Below are positions 1 to 7,906 of a DNA stretch of 38,674 nt, piece after piece. Each line of letters starts with the position of its first letter. The stretch's first letter is position 1. A program made the position numbers and the translations under genes. The notes under the pieces were generated by a model. That model saw nothing but the letters and a program-made list of their open reading frames with translations. It had not been told where the DNA came from and made no database searches. Source of the stretch: CALMZY01 sp052033915. GTDB taxonomy: Bacteria; Verrucomicrobiota; Kiritimatiellia; CAIQIC01; JAGNIJ01. The stretch spans positions 1 to 38,674 of the forward strand of contig JBPOJF010000012.1 in NCBI GenBank assembly GCA_052033915.1, given 5' to 3'.

Positions 1-63
1 CACCACCGCCAGACAACCCACGACCAACAACAATCCGACCTTGCTCCTCATTTGCTGATTCAT
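1..63 (-). CDS. Secreted protein, N-terminal fragment (runs off left edge)
   Basis: Only the first 21 codons lie in the window, with ATG at 61-63 and a good ribosome site AAGGAGG at 72-78. The visible start, MNQQMRSKVGLLLVV..., is a basic segment followed by a hydrophobic core, so it looks like a Sec signal peptide. A VVGC string could be read as a lipobox, but hydrophobic residues continue after it, so a lipoprotein is unproven. The start resembles that of the secreted protein at the right edge (MKQIMRIKAGLL...), and both genes carry the same kind of ~300-nt leader. This suggests paralogues. The function of the mature part cannot be seen. Confidence 0.7.
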   Translation of the reverse strand, partial: MNQQMRSKVGLLLVVGCLAVV

Positions 64-360
64 CGTGATTCCCTCCTTGTTCTTGTGTTTCTGTCCCGAA
101 CTCCTGGCCGGAGGTCGTGCCAAAAAAGAGGCGCGAACCCCCTGCCCGCATCTCGACCGAGGGACCGCGAAGCCCCACACCGGGACACAAGACGAAGAGC
201 CGCGCCCCATGTGGGGCGCGTTCCTGTCAGTGTCATTCCGGTGTGCATTCCTATGTTTGGAGCAGGTTGCTCTGAACACGAACTGCACGAAAAATCGCGG
301 TTTTCGGTCGAAATGATTACTGCCGTAACGCCGAAAATAGTTTTCTCAAAGACCACGGTT
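64..360 (-). promoter_or_regulatory. Conserved structured 5' leader, left copy
   Basis: Non-coding region upstream of the left-edge secreted-protein gene. Read on the minus strand it aligns with the leader at 37130-37443. In transcript order the shared blocks are GGCGTTACGGCAGTA (332-318), a hairpin GAAAA-CCGCGAT-TTTTC (305-289), an outer stem (244-231 with 187-177), an inner hairpin GCGCCCC-acat-GGGGCGC (219-202), GGGGCTTCGCGGTCCCTC (176-159) and a terminator-like hairpin with six Ts (154-122). The outer stem here is ACACCGG/GACA paired with TGTCCCGGTGT. The right copy uses different bases but pairs equally well. This copy has an extra hairpin, GAGCA-acc-TGCTC, before the outer stem. Interpreted as a cis-acting RNA; the ligand is unknown. 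Confidence 0.7.
122..154 (-). terminator. Terminator-like hairpin inside left leader (possible attenuator)
   Basis: On the minus strand GAGATGCG (154-147) pairs with CGCGCCTC (135-128), with one A-C mismatch and one T-G wobble, and is followed at once by six Ts (127-122). It lies about 60 nt upstream of the start codon rather than after a gene, which fits attenuation. The right leader has the same element in the same place. Confidence 0.5.
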
Positions 361-375
361 CTACAAACTGGGTGA

Positions 376-390
376 ATCTATGCCATAGAT
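376..390. promoter_or_regulatory. 15-bp palindrome at the presumed promoter of the left leader
   Basis: ATCTATG-C-CATAGAT is a perfect palindrome about 45-60 nt before the first conserved leader block. At the equivalent place the right leader has CTATGCGATAAG (37130-37141). It could be a -10 region or an operator. No convincing -35 is visible, so confidence is low. Confidence 0.25.
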
Positions 391-488
391 AACACGGGCA
401 TGACGAGAAAATACTTTCCGCTCGAATTCGTCCGGGTTGCCGTTCTGGAAACGGAGAACGCGGCGTGAGCCTTCGCGATCTTTGCGTT

Positions 489-517
489 AAAAGCCTGCCG
501 CTTGTGCAATAAGCGGC
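489..517 (-). terminator. Intrinsic terminator of the hydrogenase operon
   Basis: Directly after the stop codon of the last receiver gene, GCCGCTT-(7 nt)-AAGCGGC forms a perfect 7-bp stem (497-517). On the minus strand it is followed by AGGC and TTTT (492-489). Position and form fit the end of the 7677-518 operon. Confidence 0.65.
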
Positions 518-910
518 CTAGCCGATCCGCTTCTTGATCTCGTCCAGGAGTATCTGCGGGTTGATCGGTTTCTCGAAGACCTTGTCCACCGGGAGCCAGG
601 TCTCATCGGGTTGGAACGATGCCGGAAGCTTCATGTCCTTGCGGATGCCCGTGACGAGCAGGACGCGCATGTGCTTCAGTTCCGGCGTCTCGGGAATCTT
701 GCGCGCGATCTCGAAGCCCTCGGTGTGGGTGGCCATCATCACGTCGAGGATCATCAGGGCCGGTTTGCGCGTTTTGGCCAGCGCGAGGCCTTCCGCGCCG
801 TTGCAGGCGGTGATGACGTCGTAGCCGCCGGCCTCCAGGAGTTCCTTGTTGGATTCCACGTATTCGACATCGTCATCCACGATCAGGATCAGCTTCCTAG
901 GGTTGGTCAT
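518..910 (-). CDS. Stand-alone response regulator receiver protein (REC), distal copy
   Basis: A 130-residue CheY-like receiver domain with no output domain. It shows the acidic pair in LIVDDD, the phospho-acceptor Asp in MILDVMM, the switch Thr in LLVTGI and the Lys in FEKPI. The ATG at 910 is chosen because AAGGAGCG sits just upstream; this start overlaps the preceding receiver gene by 14 nt. Last gene of the operon that begins with a histidine kinase, so it probably receives phosphate from that kinase or passes it on. A very similar receiver lies just upstream, and 56 bp are identical between the two genes. Without a DNA-binding domain it must act by protein contact or phosphorelay. The partner is unknown. 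Confidence 0.88.
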   Translation of the reverse strand: MTNPRKLILIVDDDVEYVESNKELLEAGGYDVITACNGAEGLALAKTRKPALMILDVMMATHTEGFEIARKIPETPELKHMRVLLVTGIRKDMKLPASFQPDETWLPVDKVFEKPINPQILLDEIKKRIG

Positions 911-1322
911 GGGGCGCTCCTTGCGGGTCTGGTTCGCCAAGGACTTTCTGGATTTCCGACAACAATCGGGTGGGGGCGATGGGTTTCTCGAGGACGCGGT
1001 CGACCGGCAACCAACTCTCGTCCGGGTCGAAGCCGAACGGCAGGTGCATGTCCTGCTGGATTCCCGTGACCAATAGAACGCGCATGTGCTTCAGTTCCGG
1101 CGTCTCGGGAATCTTGCGCGCGATCTCGAAGCCTTCCACGTGGGTGGCCATCATGACGTCGAGGATCATGATGTCGGGTTTCTCGCGCTTGGCCAGATCC
1201 AATCCCGCCGCGCCGTCGTGCGCCGTGAGCACGTGATAACCGTAGGCTTCAAGGAGGTCCTTGTTGGACTCCACGAAATCCACGTCGTCGTCGACGAGCA
1301 GAACTGTCTTTCCGTTGCTCAT
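897..1322 (-). CDS. Stand-alone response regulator receiver protein (REC), proximal copy
   Basis: A 141-residue single receiver domain. Visible signature residues are LLVDDD, the acceptor Asp in MILDVMM, Thr in LLVTGI and Lys in LEKPI. There is no effector domain. It shares the phrase ARKIPETPELKHMRVLLVTG with the downstream receiver, which indicates a recent tandem duplication followed by divergence of the C-terminal third. It starts 9 nt after the hydC stop and so belongs to the kinase-hydrogenase operon. A likely role is an intermediate or allosteric partner in a two-component pathway sensing redox or H2 state; this is inference from position only. Confidence 0.88.
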   Translation of the reverse strand: MSNGKTVLLVDDDVDFVESNKDLLEAYGYHVLTAHDGAAGLDLAKREKPDIMILDVMMATHVEGFEIARKIPETPELKHMRVLLVTGIQQDMHLPFGFDPDESWLPVDRVLEKPIAPTRLLSEIQKVLGEPDPQGAPHDQP

Positions 1323-1331
1323 GGCCGCACC

Positions 1332-1844
1332 TTACTTCGGTTTGTACCCGTACTTCGAGAGAATCTTCACCAGTCCGTCCGGCTTCACGTTCGCGTAAAC
1401 CTTGTCGTCCACGATGACCACGGGCGCCAGCGCGCAGGCGCCGACGCAGCGCGCGACCTCGAGCGTGAACAGGCCGTCCTTCGACGCCGCGCCGACCTCG
1501 ACACCCAGCATCTCCTTGAGCCGGTCGACAAGGATGCCGGCGCCCTTCACGTAGCACGCCGTGCCCATGCACACGGAGATCGTGTGCTTGCCTTTCGGCA
1601 CGAATGTGAAGAAGTGGTAGAAGGTCGCCACGCCGGTGATCTTGGCCGACGGAATCTGCATCAGCTGGGATACCGCGTCCAGGCTCTTGGCGGGCAGATA
1701 GCCGAAGTGCTTCTGCAGCATCTGGAGGACGGCGATCAGGTAGCTCTCCGGGTGGGGGAGCGTGCGCGTCTGCTCGATGAATTTCAGCACGTGCTCCGGC
1801 AGTTCGCCGGTCGCGGGGGTGGTCTCTGCCGTCTTCGAGCTCAT
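1332..1844 (-). CDS. hydC: [FeFe]-hydrogenase subunit HydC (NuoE-like, [2Fe-2S])
   Basis: A 170-residue NuoE-family protein: a helical N-terminal part followed by a thioredoxin-like [2Fe-2S] domain. The four expected ligands are visible as CMGTAC and CVGAC-ALAPVV. In NAD-linked trimeric hydrogenases (HydABC of Thermotoga and acetogens, HndA of Desulfovibrio) this subunit carries electrons near the flavin of HydB. The start codon overlaps the hydA stop by 4 nt (ATGA), so the two are translationally coupled. The gene order B-A-C on one operon identifies it as the hydrogenase subunit rather than part of a complex I NADH module. A second NuoE homologue, of the Stn complex, lies at 34045-34527. 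Confidence 0.9.
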   Translation of the reverse strand: MSSKTAETTPATGELPEHVLKFIEQTRTLPHPESYLIAVLQMLQKHFGYLPAKSLDAVSQLMQIPSAKITGVATFYHFFTFVPKGKHTISVCMGTACYVKGAGILVDRLKEMLGVEVGAASKDGLFTLEVARCVGACALAPVVIVDDKVYANVKPDGLVKILSKYGYKPK

Positions 1845-3604
1845 CGAATGCCTCTTGGGAGCTTGGGTTCGTAATGCGTGTGCAGAAGCTCGTGGGCCTT
1901 GTGCCCGTTCGGTTCGCCGAGGAACTCTTCGTACAGCTTCAGAATGTACGGGTTCTCGTGAGATGTCCGGAGCTTCTTCTGCGAATCGATCCGGTACAGC
2001 GCCTTTGCCCGCATCTTCAGCAGGCTGGCATCCATGATGTGCATGCCCGGGGGCGGGTACGGCTGTCCGCCGCCGCCGATGCAGCCGCCGGTGCAGGCCA
2101 TCACTTCGATCAGATGATATTCCTTCTCATGGCGGGCCACCCGGTCCAGAAGGTTCTTGGCGTTCTGCAGGCCGTTGGACACCGCCACGTGGATCACCCG
2201 GCCGTTGATGTTCACCTCGGACTCCTTCACGCCCTCGACGCCGCGGAGTTCGACGAAATCCAGTTTCTTGCAGGGCTTTCCCGTCAGCTTCTGGTAGGCG
2301 GTTCGCAGGGCCGCCTCCATCACGCCGCCGGTTGTGCCGAACAGGTCGGCCGCGCCGGTCGAAACGCCGAGCGGGTTGTCGAACTCGCCATCCGGCAGGT
2401 GCCGGAAGTCCATGCCGTAGCACTTCATCATCCAGATCAGCTCGCGCGTGGTCAGGACGGCGTCGGTGTACGGCGCGCCGTACGGCGTGAAGTGTTCGGG
2501 CCGTTTGGCCTCGAACTTCTTGGCCGTGCACGGCATGATGGCGACCGCAAAGATGTTCTTCGGGTCGATTCCGGCCTTCTCCGCGTAGTAGGTTTTCAGC
2601 AGAACGGAGAGCATCGTCATCGGGGACCGGCAGGTCGACGCATGCGGAATCAGCTCCGGGTAGAAGTGTTCCATGAACTTGATCCAGCCGGGCGAGCAGG
2701 AGGTCAGGAGCGGCAGGCGGTCGTTGCTTTGCAGGCGCCGCATGAACTCGTACGCCTCTTCGACAATCGTCAGATCCGCGCCGAAATTCGTGTCGAACAC
2801 CTTTTCGAACCCCATGAGCCGGAGCGCGGTCACCATGCGGCCTGTTGCCGGGGTTCCGGGTTTGTAGCCGAACCCCTCGCCGATGGCCGCGCGGATCGAG
2901 GGCGCGGTCTGCACGACGACGTGCTTCTCGGGGTCCGCGAGCGCCGCGAAGACGGCTTCGCTGTCGTTGTGTTCGACGATGGCCGCGGTGGGGCATACGT
3001 TGGCGCACTGTCCGCACTGCACGCAGACGGAACGCATCATGTTGCCCTGGTGCGCCGGCGATACTTCGATGTGGAAACCGCGCCGGTGCTGGCTGAGGTT
3101 GGTGACGCCCTGAACTTCTTCGCAGACCCGCACGCAGCGGCCGCAGAGGATGCACTTCTCCAGATCGCGTGTGATCGCGGGGGAGGACAGATCCTTCTTG
3201 TAGCGTTTCCGTTCGCCCTGGAAGAGCCGGTCGCGGATGCCCAGTTCGAACGAGAGCTTCTGCAGTTCGCAGTAGGTGTTTCGCTCGCACGTCTGGCATT
3301 CCTGCGGGTGGTTGTCGAGAATCAGTTCGACCACGTCGCGCCTCAGGCGCCGCAACAGGGTGGAGGAGGTCCTGACTTTCATGCCCTCCTCGGCCGGGTA
3401 CACGCAGGAGGCGACGGGATTCCGCATGCCCTCGACCTCCACCAGGCAAACGCGGCATGCGCCCAGGATGCTCAAGTGCGGGTGGTAGCAGAGCCGGGGA
3501 ATCGCGACGCCGATCGAGTCGGCGGCGTCCATGATCGTCGAGCCCTTGGGCGCCTTGACGACGACGTCATCGATGGTCAGCGAAATCAGTTTTTTTTCAG
3601 CCAT
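1841..3604 (-). CDS. hydA: [FeFe]-hydrogenase catalytic subunit HydA (M3 architecture)
   Basis: 587 residues. Domain order: N-terminal [2Fe-2S] ferredoxin fold (C39, C50, C53, C67); His-Cys [4Fe-4S] site (H99, C103, C106, C112); two [4Fe-4S] sites (C151/154/157/161 and C194/197/200/204); then the H-cluster domain. H-cluster motifs are TSCSPGW (301-307), MPCTAKKFE (C359) and MACTGGCIGGGGQP (C504, C508). The size matches the clostridial monomer and HndD; there is no extra C-terminal [2Fe-2S] domain as in Thermotoga HydA. Oddity: position 304, which by ungapped spacing to MPC corresponds to the H-cluster ligand Cys300 of the Clostridium pasteurianum enzyme, is Ser. I recall TSCSPGW from other multimeric enzymes, so this need not be inactivating. 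Catalyses H2 evolution or oxidation with NAD(H) and ferredoxin through HydB/HydC. Electron bifurcation is inferred from subunit composition. Confidence 0.93.
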   Translation of the reverse strand: MAEKKLISLTIDDVVVKAPKGSTIMDAADSIGVAIPRLCYHPHLSILGACRVCLVEVEGMRNPVASCVYPAEEGMKVRTSSTLLRRLRRDVVELILDNHPQECQTCERNTYCELQKLSFELGIRDRLFQGERKRYKKDLSSPAITRDLEKCILCGRCVRVCEEVQGVTNLSQHRRGFHIEVSPAHQGNMMRSVCVQCGQCANVCPTAAIVEHNDSEAVFAALADPEKHVVVQTAPSIRAAIGEGFGYKPGTPATGRMVTALRLMGFEKVFDTNFGADLTIVEEAYEFMRRLQSNDRLPLLTSCSPGWIKFMEHFYPELIPHASTCRSPMTMLSVLLKTYYAEKAGIDPKNIFAVAIMPCTAKKFEAKRPEHFTPYGAPYTDAVLTTRELIWMMKCYGMDFRHLPDGEFDNPLGVSTGAADLFGTTGGVMEAALRTAYQKLTGKPCKKLDFVELRGVEGVKESEVNINGRVIHVAVSNGLQNAKNLLDRVARHEKEYHLIEVMACTGGCIGGGGQPYPPPGMHIMDASLLKMRAKALYRIDSQKKLRTSHENPYILKLYEEFLGEPNGHKAHELLHTHYEPKLPRGIR

Positions 3605-3607
3605 GGA

Positions 3608-5767
3608 TTACTTCCTTAACACCGCGCCGAATTTGCACGCCGACAGGCATTGACCGCACTTGATGCAGGCGCTCGGGTTGATCTCGTGAACTTTCTTGGG
3701 CGCGCCGCGGATACACTGGACGGGGCACTTCCGGGCGCAGGCCGTGCAGCCGACGCATTTGTCGGCGATGATCGTATAGGTGACGAGCGCGGCGCAGACA
3801 CCCGCCGGGCACTTCTTCTCCCGGATGTGCGCGTCGTACTCGGACCGAAAATGCGTGATCGTGCTGATCACCGGGTTCGGGGCCGCCTGGCCCAGGCCGC
3901 ACAACGAGGCCTTCCGCACCGTGTCGGCGAGGCGCAGCAGCTTTTCGACATCGCCTTCCTTGCCCTTTCCGGCGGTGATTCGTTTCAGCATCTCCAGCAT
4001 GCGCGTGGTCCCCTCGCGGCACGGCGTGCATTTTCCGCAGGATTCGTCCTGCGTGAATTCCAGGAAGAAGCGGGCCACGTCGACCATGCACGAGTCCTCG
4101 TCCATGACGATCATGCCGCCGCTGCCCATGATGCTGCCGGCCGCCGCGAGCGAGTCGTAGTCCACCGGCGTGTCGAGCGTCGATTCCGGCAGGCAACCGC
4201 CGGCCGGCCCGCCCGTCTGGATGGCCTTGAACGGCTTTCCGTCCTTGATGCCGCCGCCGACGTCATAGACGACCTCGCGCAGGGTGGTTCCCATCGGCAC
4301 TTCGATGAGGCCGGTGTTGTTGACCTTGCCGGCGAGCGCGAAGACCTTCGTGCCTTTGCTCTTCGGCGTGCCGATGGAGCCGAACCAGCCGGGACTGTCG
4401 ATGAGGACGACCGGGATGTTCGCCAGCGTCTCCACGTTGTTGATGCAGGTCGGCTTGCCCCACAGGCCGGACACGGTCGGGTAGGGCGGTCGAGGTTCCG
4501 GCATGCCGCGCGCGCCTTCGATGGAGGCGATCAGGGCCGTCTCCTCGCCGCAGACGAACGCGCCGGCGCCGAGGCGAAGCTCGATGTCGAAGTTGAAGCG
4601 GGAGCCGAGGATATTCTTTCCGAGCAGGCCGGCGGCGCGCGCGTCGGCGATGGCCTTTTCCAGGCGCTGGATGGCCATCGGGTATTCCGCGCGGATGTAG
4701 ATAAAGCCCTTGTCGGCGCCGATGGCGTAGCCGCCGATCATCAGGCCCTCGAGGATCGAATGCGGGTCGCCCTCGATCGTGCTGCGGTCCATGAACGCGC
4801 CGGGGTCGCCTTCGTCGGCGTTGCAGATGAAGTACTTCTGGTCGCTCTTCTGGTCGTGGGCGATCTGCCACTTCCTGCCGGTCGGGTATCCGCCGCCGCC
4901 GCGCCCGCGCAGCCCGGATTTCAAGAGGGCGTCGATCACCTGTTTCTGCGTCATTTCGGCGAGCGCGCGGGCCAGCGCCTCGTAGCCCTGCACGGCGAGA
5001 TACTCGTCGAGGCTCTCCGGATCAATGACGCCGCAGTTGCGGAGCGTGAGGCGCAGTTGTTTGCCGAAGAATTGCACGTTGCCGTAGATCGGGAGGAAGC
5101 GGTTCGCGAGGCGCTTTCCCGACCACGCGTGCTCCGCGATCGGCTTGCCGCCTTTCAGGTGCTTCTCGACGATCTTCTTCGCGATCTCCGGTGTGACTTT
5201 CTGGTAGACCGTGCTGTCCGGGTACACGAACGCGATCGGCCCGCGTTCGCACAAGCCCTGGCACGCCGAACGCGTGACCGCGACGGAATCGCCGAGGCCC
5301 AACTCATCGATCGCGTTCTGGAAGGCCTTTTCGACGCCGAGATTTTTCTTGATGCAGCCCGCGCCGTGGCAGACGCTGACGATCCGCTTGAACTGCTTGA
5401 GGCCGGCGGCATGCTCCATCGTGTATTCTTCCACGACCTTGCCGCCGAGCACGTGCGATTCGAACACCTTGTCCACCTTGGCCGGCGTCATCTTCACGTA
5501 CTTGACGGGGATCTTGCCCTTGCTGATGACGGTGACGACGGGCTCGAGGTCGCAGCGGCCGGCGCAGCCGACGCGCCCGAGGGCAACCCCGGATTTCTTG
5601 TTCTGTCCAAAAAGATGGACGAAACGATCGTACACGAGATTGGCGCCCGCGGCGTTTTCGCACGTCGCCGAGCCGACCGTGACGCGGGTGAGCGCCTTGA
5701 ACTTCGTGTCAAAGAGACGCGAGATCGCCTCGTGACGCATCTTCAGAATTTGAGCTAACGGAGTCAC
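3608..5767 (-). CDS. hydB: [FeFe]-hydrogenase flavin subunit HydB (NuoF-like) with tandem thioredoxin-like domains
   Basis: 719 residues, longer than typical HydB (~600). Two thioredoxin-like [2Fe-2S] domains come first. Domain 1 has C36, C68, C72 but Val or Gly where the first ligand is expected. Domain 2 has all four (C133, C138, C169, C173). The NuoF core follows: FMN/NADH loop GLRGRGGGGYPTGRKW (286-300), NADEGDPGAFMDR, GAGAFVCGEETAL, a SLBB region and the ESCGKCTPCREG...SLCGLG [4Fe-4S] site. A C-terminal two-[4Fe-4S] ferredoxin domain (CVGCTACARKC, CIKCGQCLSAC) ends it. This is the NADH- and ferredoxin-reacting subunit. GTG at 5767 is chosen: GAGGAG sits 6 nt upstream, and the codon overlaps the kinase stop (GTGA). 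An ATG at 5740 has a weaker site. Confidence 0.92.
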   Translation of the reverse strand: MTPLAQILKMRHEAISRLFDTKFKALTRVTVGSATCENAAGANLVYDRFVHLFGQNKKSGVALGRVGCAGRCDLEPVVTVISKGKIPVKYVKMTPAKVDKVFESHVLGGKVVEEYTMEHAAGLKQFKRIVSVCHGAGCIKKNLGVEKAFQNAIDELGLGDSVAVTRSACQGLCERGPIAFVYPDSTVYQKVTPEIAKKIVEKHLKGGKPIAEHAWSGKRLANRFLPIYGNVQFFGKQLRLTLRNCGVIDPESLDEYLAVQGYEALARALAEMTQKQVIDALLKSGLRGRGGGGYPTGRKWQIAHDQKSDQKYFICNADEGDPGAFMDRSTIEGDPHSILEGLMIGGYAIGADKGFIYIRAEYPMAIQRLEKAIADARAAGLLGKNILGSRFNFDIELRLGAGAFVCGEETALIASIEGARGMPEPRPPYPTVSGLWGKPTCINNVETLANIPVVLIDSPGWFGSIGTPKSKGTKVFALAGKVNNTGLIEVPMGTTLREVVYDVGGGIKDGKPFKAIQTGGPAGGCLPESTLDTPVDYDSLAAAGSIMGSGGMIVMDEDSCMVDVARFFLEFTQDESCGKCTPCREGTTRMLEMLKRITAGKGKEGDVEKLLRLADTVRKASLCGLGQAAPNPVISTITHFRSEYDAHIREKKCPAGVCAALVTYTIIADKCVGCTACARKCPVQCIRGAPKKVHEINPSACIKCGQCLSACKFGAVLRK

Positions 5768-7677
5768 TTCTTCTCCTCAAACCGGGGTAACGTGAAACGG
5801 AACTCTACCCATTCCTGGGGCTTCGATTCCACCGTAATCTTTCCGCCGTGGGCCTCGACAATATGCTGCGTGATGAACAGTCCAAGGCCGGTGCCCTTCC
5901 GGCGGCGGATGTGCTGCTGGTCCTCCAGCCGCGCGAATTTCTGGAACACCGTCTGGATCTTGTCGAGCGGAATGCCGGGCCCCTCGTTGCGGAGGCTGAA
6001 CTCGATGAATTCGCCGGCCGGCTTTTCGCCGAAAACGATCGCGGCCCCCTCCCGTCCGTACTTGATCGCGTTGCTGAAGAGGTTTTCGAAGACTTCGCGG
6101 GTCATGTTCAGGTCGGCGCGCAGGACCGTGTCCTCCTGGATTCCGCACTCGACCCGCATCCGGTGCGCGGCGATGTGGCTCTCGAGGGTTTCCAGGAGCG
6201 GCTTGACGACGTCTGCCAGCACGGACACGCGGGTCGGCACGGGCCGGAACTCGCCGCTCTCGATTCGGGAGAGGTTCAGGTAGTGGCGAACCATTTCGAC
6301 GATGCGGTTGCTGCTCGTTTCGATGTTCTTGACGGCCTTTTCCTGAGGTTCCGTCAGCGGCCCGAGCTTGTGCCGGCGCAGCAGGAAGAGGTAGTTCATG
6401 ATCGCGGCCACGGGGCTCTTGAGCTCATGGGAAACGAACCCGAGCATTTCCATGTAGCTCTTGTTCAGGGCCTTCAGTTTCGATTCCCGCTCTTCCAGAA
6501 CCTTCGCCATGCCGTTGAACGTCACCACCAGTTCCTCGATTTCCCGGCAGGAATGGCTGTTCTGGATGGGAGGCAGCGGCTCGCCGCGGTGGAGCTTGCC
6601 GGCGGCCAGGAGCAGCGCGTGGATCGGCTGGGCGAGCCGGCTGGCCATGAAAAACGCGATCACCAGGGAGCCGGCGAGGCCGAACACGAGAAGGCCGGCG
6701 TATCTCAACATCATGTTCCGGCCGAGATCCCGGAACGGGCGCTCGAGGCGGCCGACATAGAGCATGCCGATGACCCGGCCGTCGATGTCCCGGATCGGAT
6801 CATAGGCCGTCAGGCAGGGGTCGTTGACGACCATCGCGCGGCCGACCCACGGGCTTCCGTGGTCCAGCACGCGCTCGGCCACTTCCTGGGATGCGCGGGT
6901 GCCGATCGCGCGGTCGCCGTTCGGCAGGCGGACGGAGGTCGCGATGCGGCAGTCGCCGAGGAAGATCGTTGCCGTGCCCATGGGAGCGCCTTTATAGAAC
7001 TCCTTCTTGAAAATCAGGTCCGTGATGCGATCGACGAGTTCGAGGTTTCGGTTGAGCAACACCCCGGCGTAAATGACGCCGATCAACCGGGGGCCTTTCA
7101 GAATGGGGACGGCGCCGATGAGCGCCATGCCGCGATCTTCTTCCGTCTTCGGCGTCGGTCGTGCGTGAGGCGTGTCCTCGAGTGACAGGAAGGCTTGCTC
7201 GGCCAGCCCGTCGCCCTCACGCGCGAGTTCCTCGCGCGAGAAGGTGACGACGCCGAAAACGGATTCGCCTTTGAGGGCTTTCGCGACGACGGGGTTCCGG
7301 CTGCGGGAATCGCCGGTGTTGTGCGGCGGCGCCGCCCGGAACACGACGTTGCCTTCCGGCGAAACAATGGTCAGAAAATCGAGACGAAAACTGCGCTGAA
7401 TGACCTCGAGTCGCTCGCGGATATCCGCCGTATCCCACAACCGGTCCACGGCGGCGTCGACGACGGCTTTCTTGAGGGCGACGAGGTCGAGAATGGTTTC
7501 AATGTCATGCAGGCGGGCATTGTACGTGGCCCATGCGCCGCCCAGATCGAGGCGAACCTGCTCCTGCGCCTCGCCGACGACACGATCCTTGATGAGGCGC
7601 AGACCGATGAATGCGGACAGAAGCCCGAATACAACGACCAGCGCCGCGAAAGCCTGAAATAGTTTCGTCTTCAGCAT
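5764..7677 (-). CDS. Membrane sensor histidine kinase of the hydrogenase operon
   Basis: 637 residues. TM1 is at about 8-28, then a ~290-residue extracytoplasmic Cache-type sensor region ending in ...AYDPIRDIDGRVIGMLYVG, TM2 at about 325-345 and HAMP at about 345-398. The HisKA phospho-acceptor is His417 in FVSHELKSP. The ATPase domain has N box NLFSNAIKYG, G1 NEGPGIP and G2 KGTGLGL. Two Cys (243, 288) lie in the sensor region. First gene of an operon with hydBAC and two receiver proteins, joined to hydB by a 4-nt overlap. It therefore probably senses a small molecule or redox signal linked to H2 metabolism, but the ligand cannot be read from sequence. The output is unclear because both cognate-looking receivers lack effector domains. 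Confidence 0.9.
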   Translation of the reverse strand: MLKTKLFQAFAALVVVFGLLSAFIGLRLIKDRVVGEAQEQVRLDLGGAWATYNARLHDIETILDLVALKKAVVDAAVDRLWDTADIRERLEVIQRSFRLDFLTIVSPEGNVVFRAAPPHNTGDSRSRNPVVAKALKGESVFGVVTFSREELAREGDGLAEQAFLSLEDTPHARPTPKTEEDRGMALIGAVPILKGPRLIGVIYAGVLLNRNLELVDRITDLIFKKEFYKGAPMGTATIFLGDCRIATSVRLPNGDRAIGTRASQEVAERVLDHGSPWVGRAMVVNDPCLTAYDPIRDIDGRVIGMLYVGRLERPFRDLGRNMMLRYAGLLVFGLAGSLVIAFFMASRLAQPIHALLLAAGKLHRGEPLPPIQNSHSCREIEELVVTFNGMAKVLEERESKLKALNKSYMEMLGFVSHELKSPVAAIMNYLFLLRRHKLGPLTEPQEKAVKNIETSSNRIVEMVRHYLNLSRIESGEFRPVPTRVSVLADVVKPLLETLESHIAAHRMRVECGIQEDTVLRADLNMTREVFENLFSNAIKYGREGAAIVFGEKPAGEFIEFSLRNEGPGIPLDKIQTVFQKFARLEDQQHIRRRKGTGLGLFITQHIVEAHGGKITVESKPQEWVEFRFTLPRFEEKK

Positions 7678-7772
7678 GACACGTCAACGCCGAGTAACAA
7701 CCTGCCGGCCGGCGACCGGGGTACTCACAGGAGATCGTCCGGAGGCTTTACACGCAGCGGGAAATTGGGCGC

Positions 7773-7801
7773 ATCTTAGGGGAGTCGGGCCGATTTGTAA
7801 A
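7773..7801 (-). promoter_or_regulatory. Sigma70-type promoter for the kinase-hydBAC operon
   Basis: On the minus strand TTTACA (7801-7796), a 17-bp spacer and TAAGAT (7778-7773). This is one mismatch from the -35 consensus and a good -10. It predicts a ~90-nt leader before the kinase ATG at 7677. It lies downstream of the ferredoxin terminator, so the operon is transcribed separately from PFOR and ferredoxin. Confidence 0.55.
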
Positions 7802-7852
7802 GGAGACCGGAGGACGGAAAACCCCCTGTAAAACGGCCGTTTCCTGAAAATT

Positions 7853-7888
7853 AACAACCCTTCCGGACACGGGTCCGGAAGGGTTGTT
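7853..7888 (-). terminator. Intrinsic terminator after the ferredoxin gene
   Basis: A perfect 16-bp stem (7853-7868 with 7873-7888) around a 4-nt loop, 18 nt after the ferredoxin stop codon. On the minus strand the stem ends in GGGTTGTT and continues AATTTTC. It separates the ferredoxin unit from the kinase-hydrogenase operon. It may work in both directions. Confidence 0.75.
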
Positions 7889-7906
7889 TCAGCAAGCCGT
7901 CCGTCG

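Noticed and set aside
122..154. Left leader T-run hairpin as terminator of a gene from the right
   Set aside because: The nearest gene to the right on the minus strand ends at 518 and has its own terminator at 489-517. The hairpin is inside the conserved leader, so attenuation fits better.
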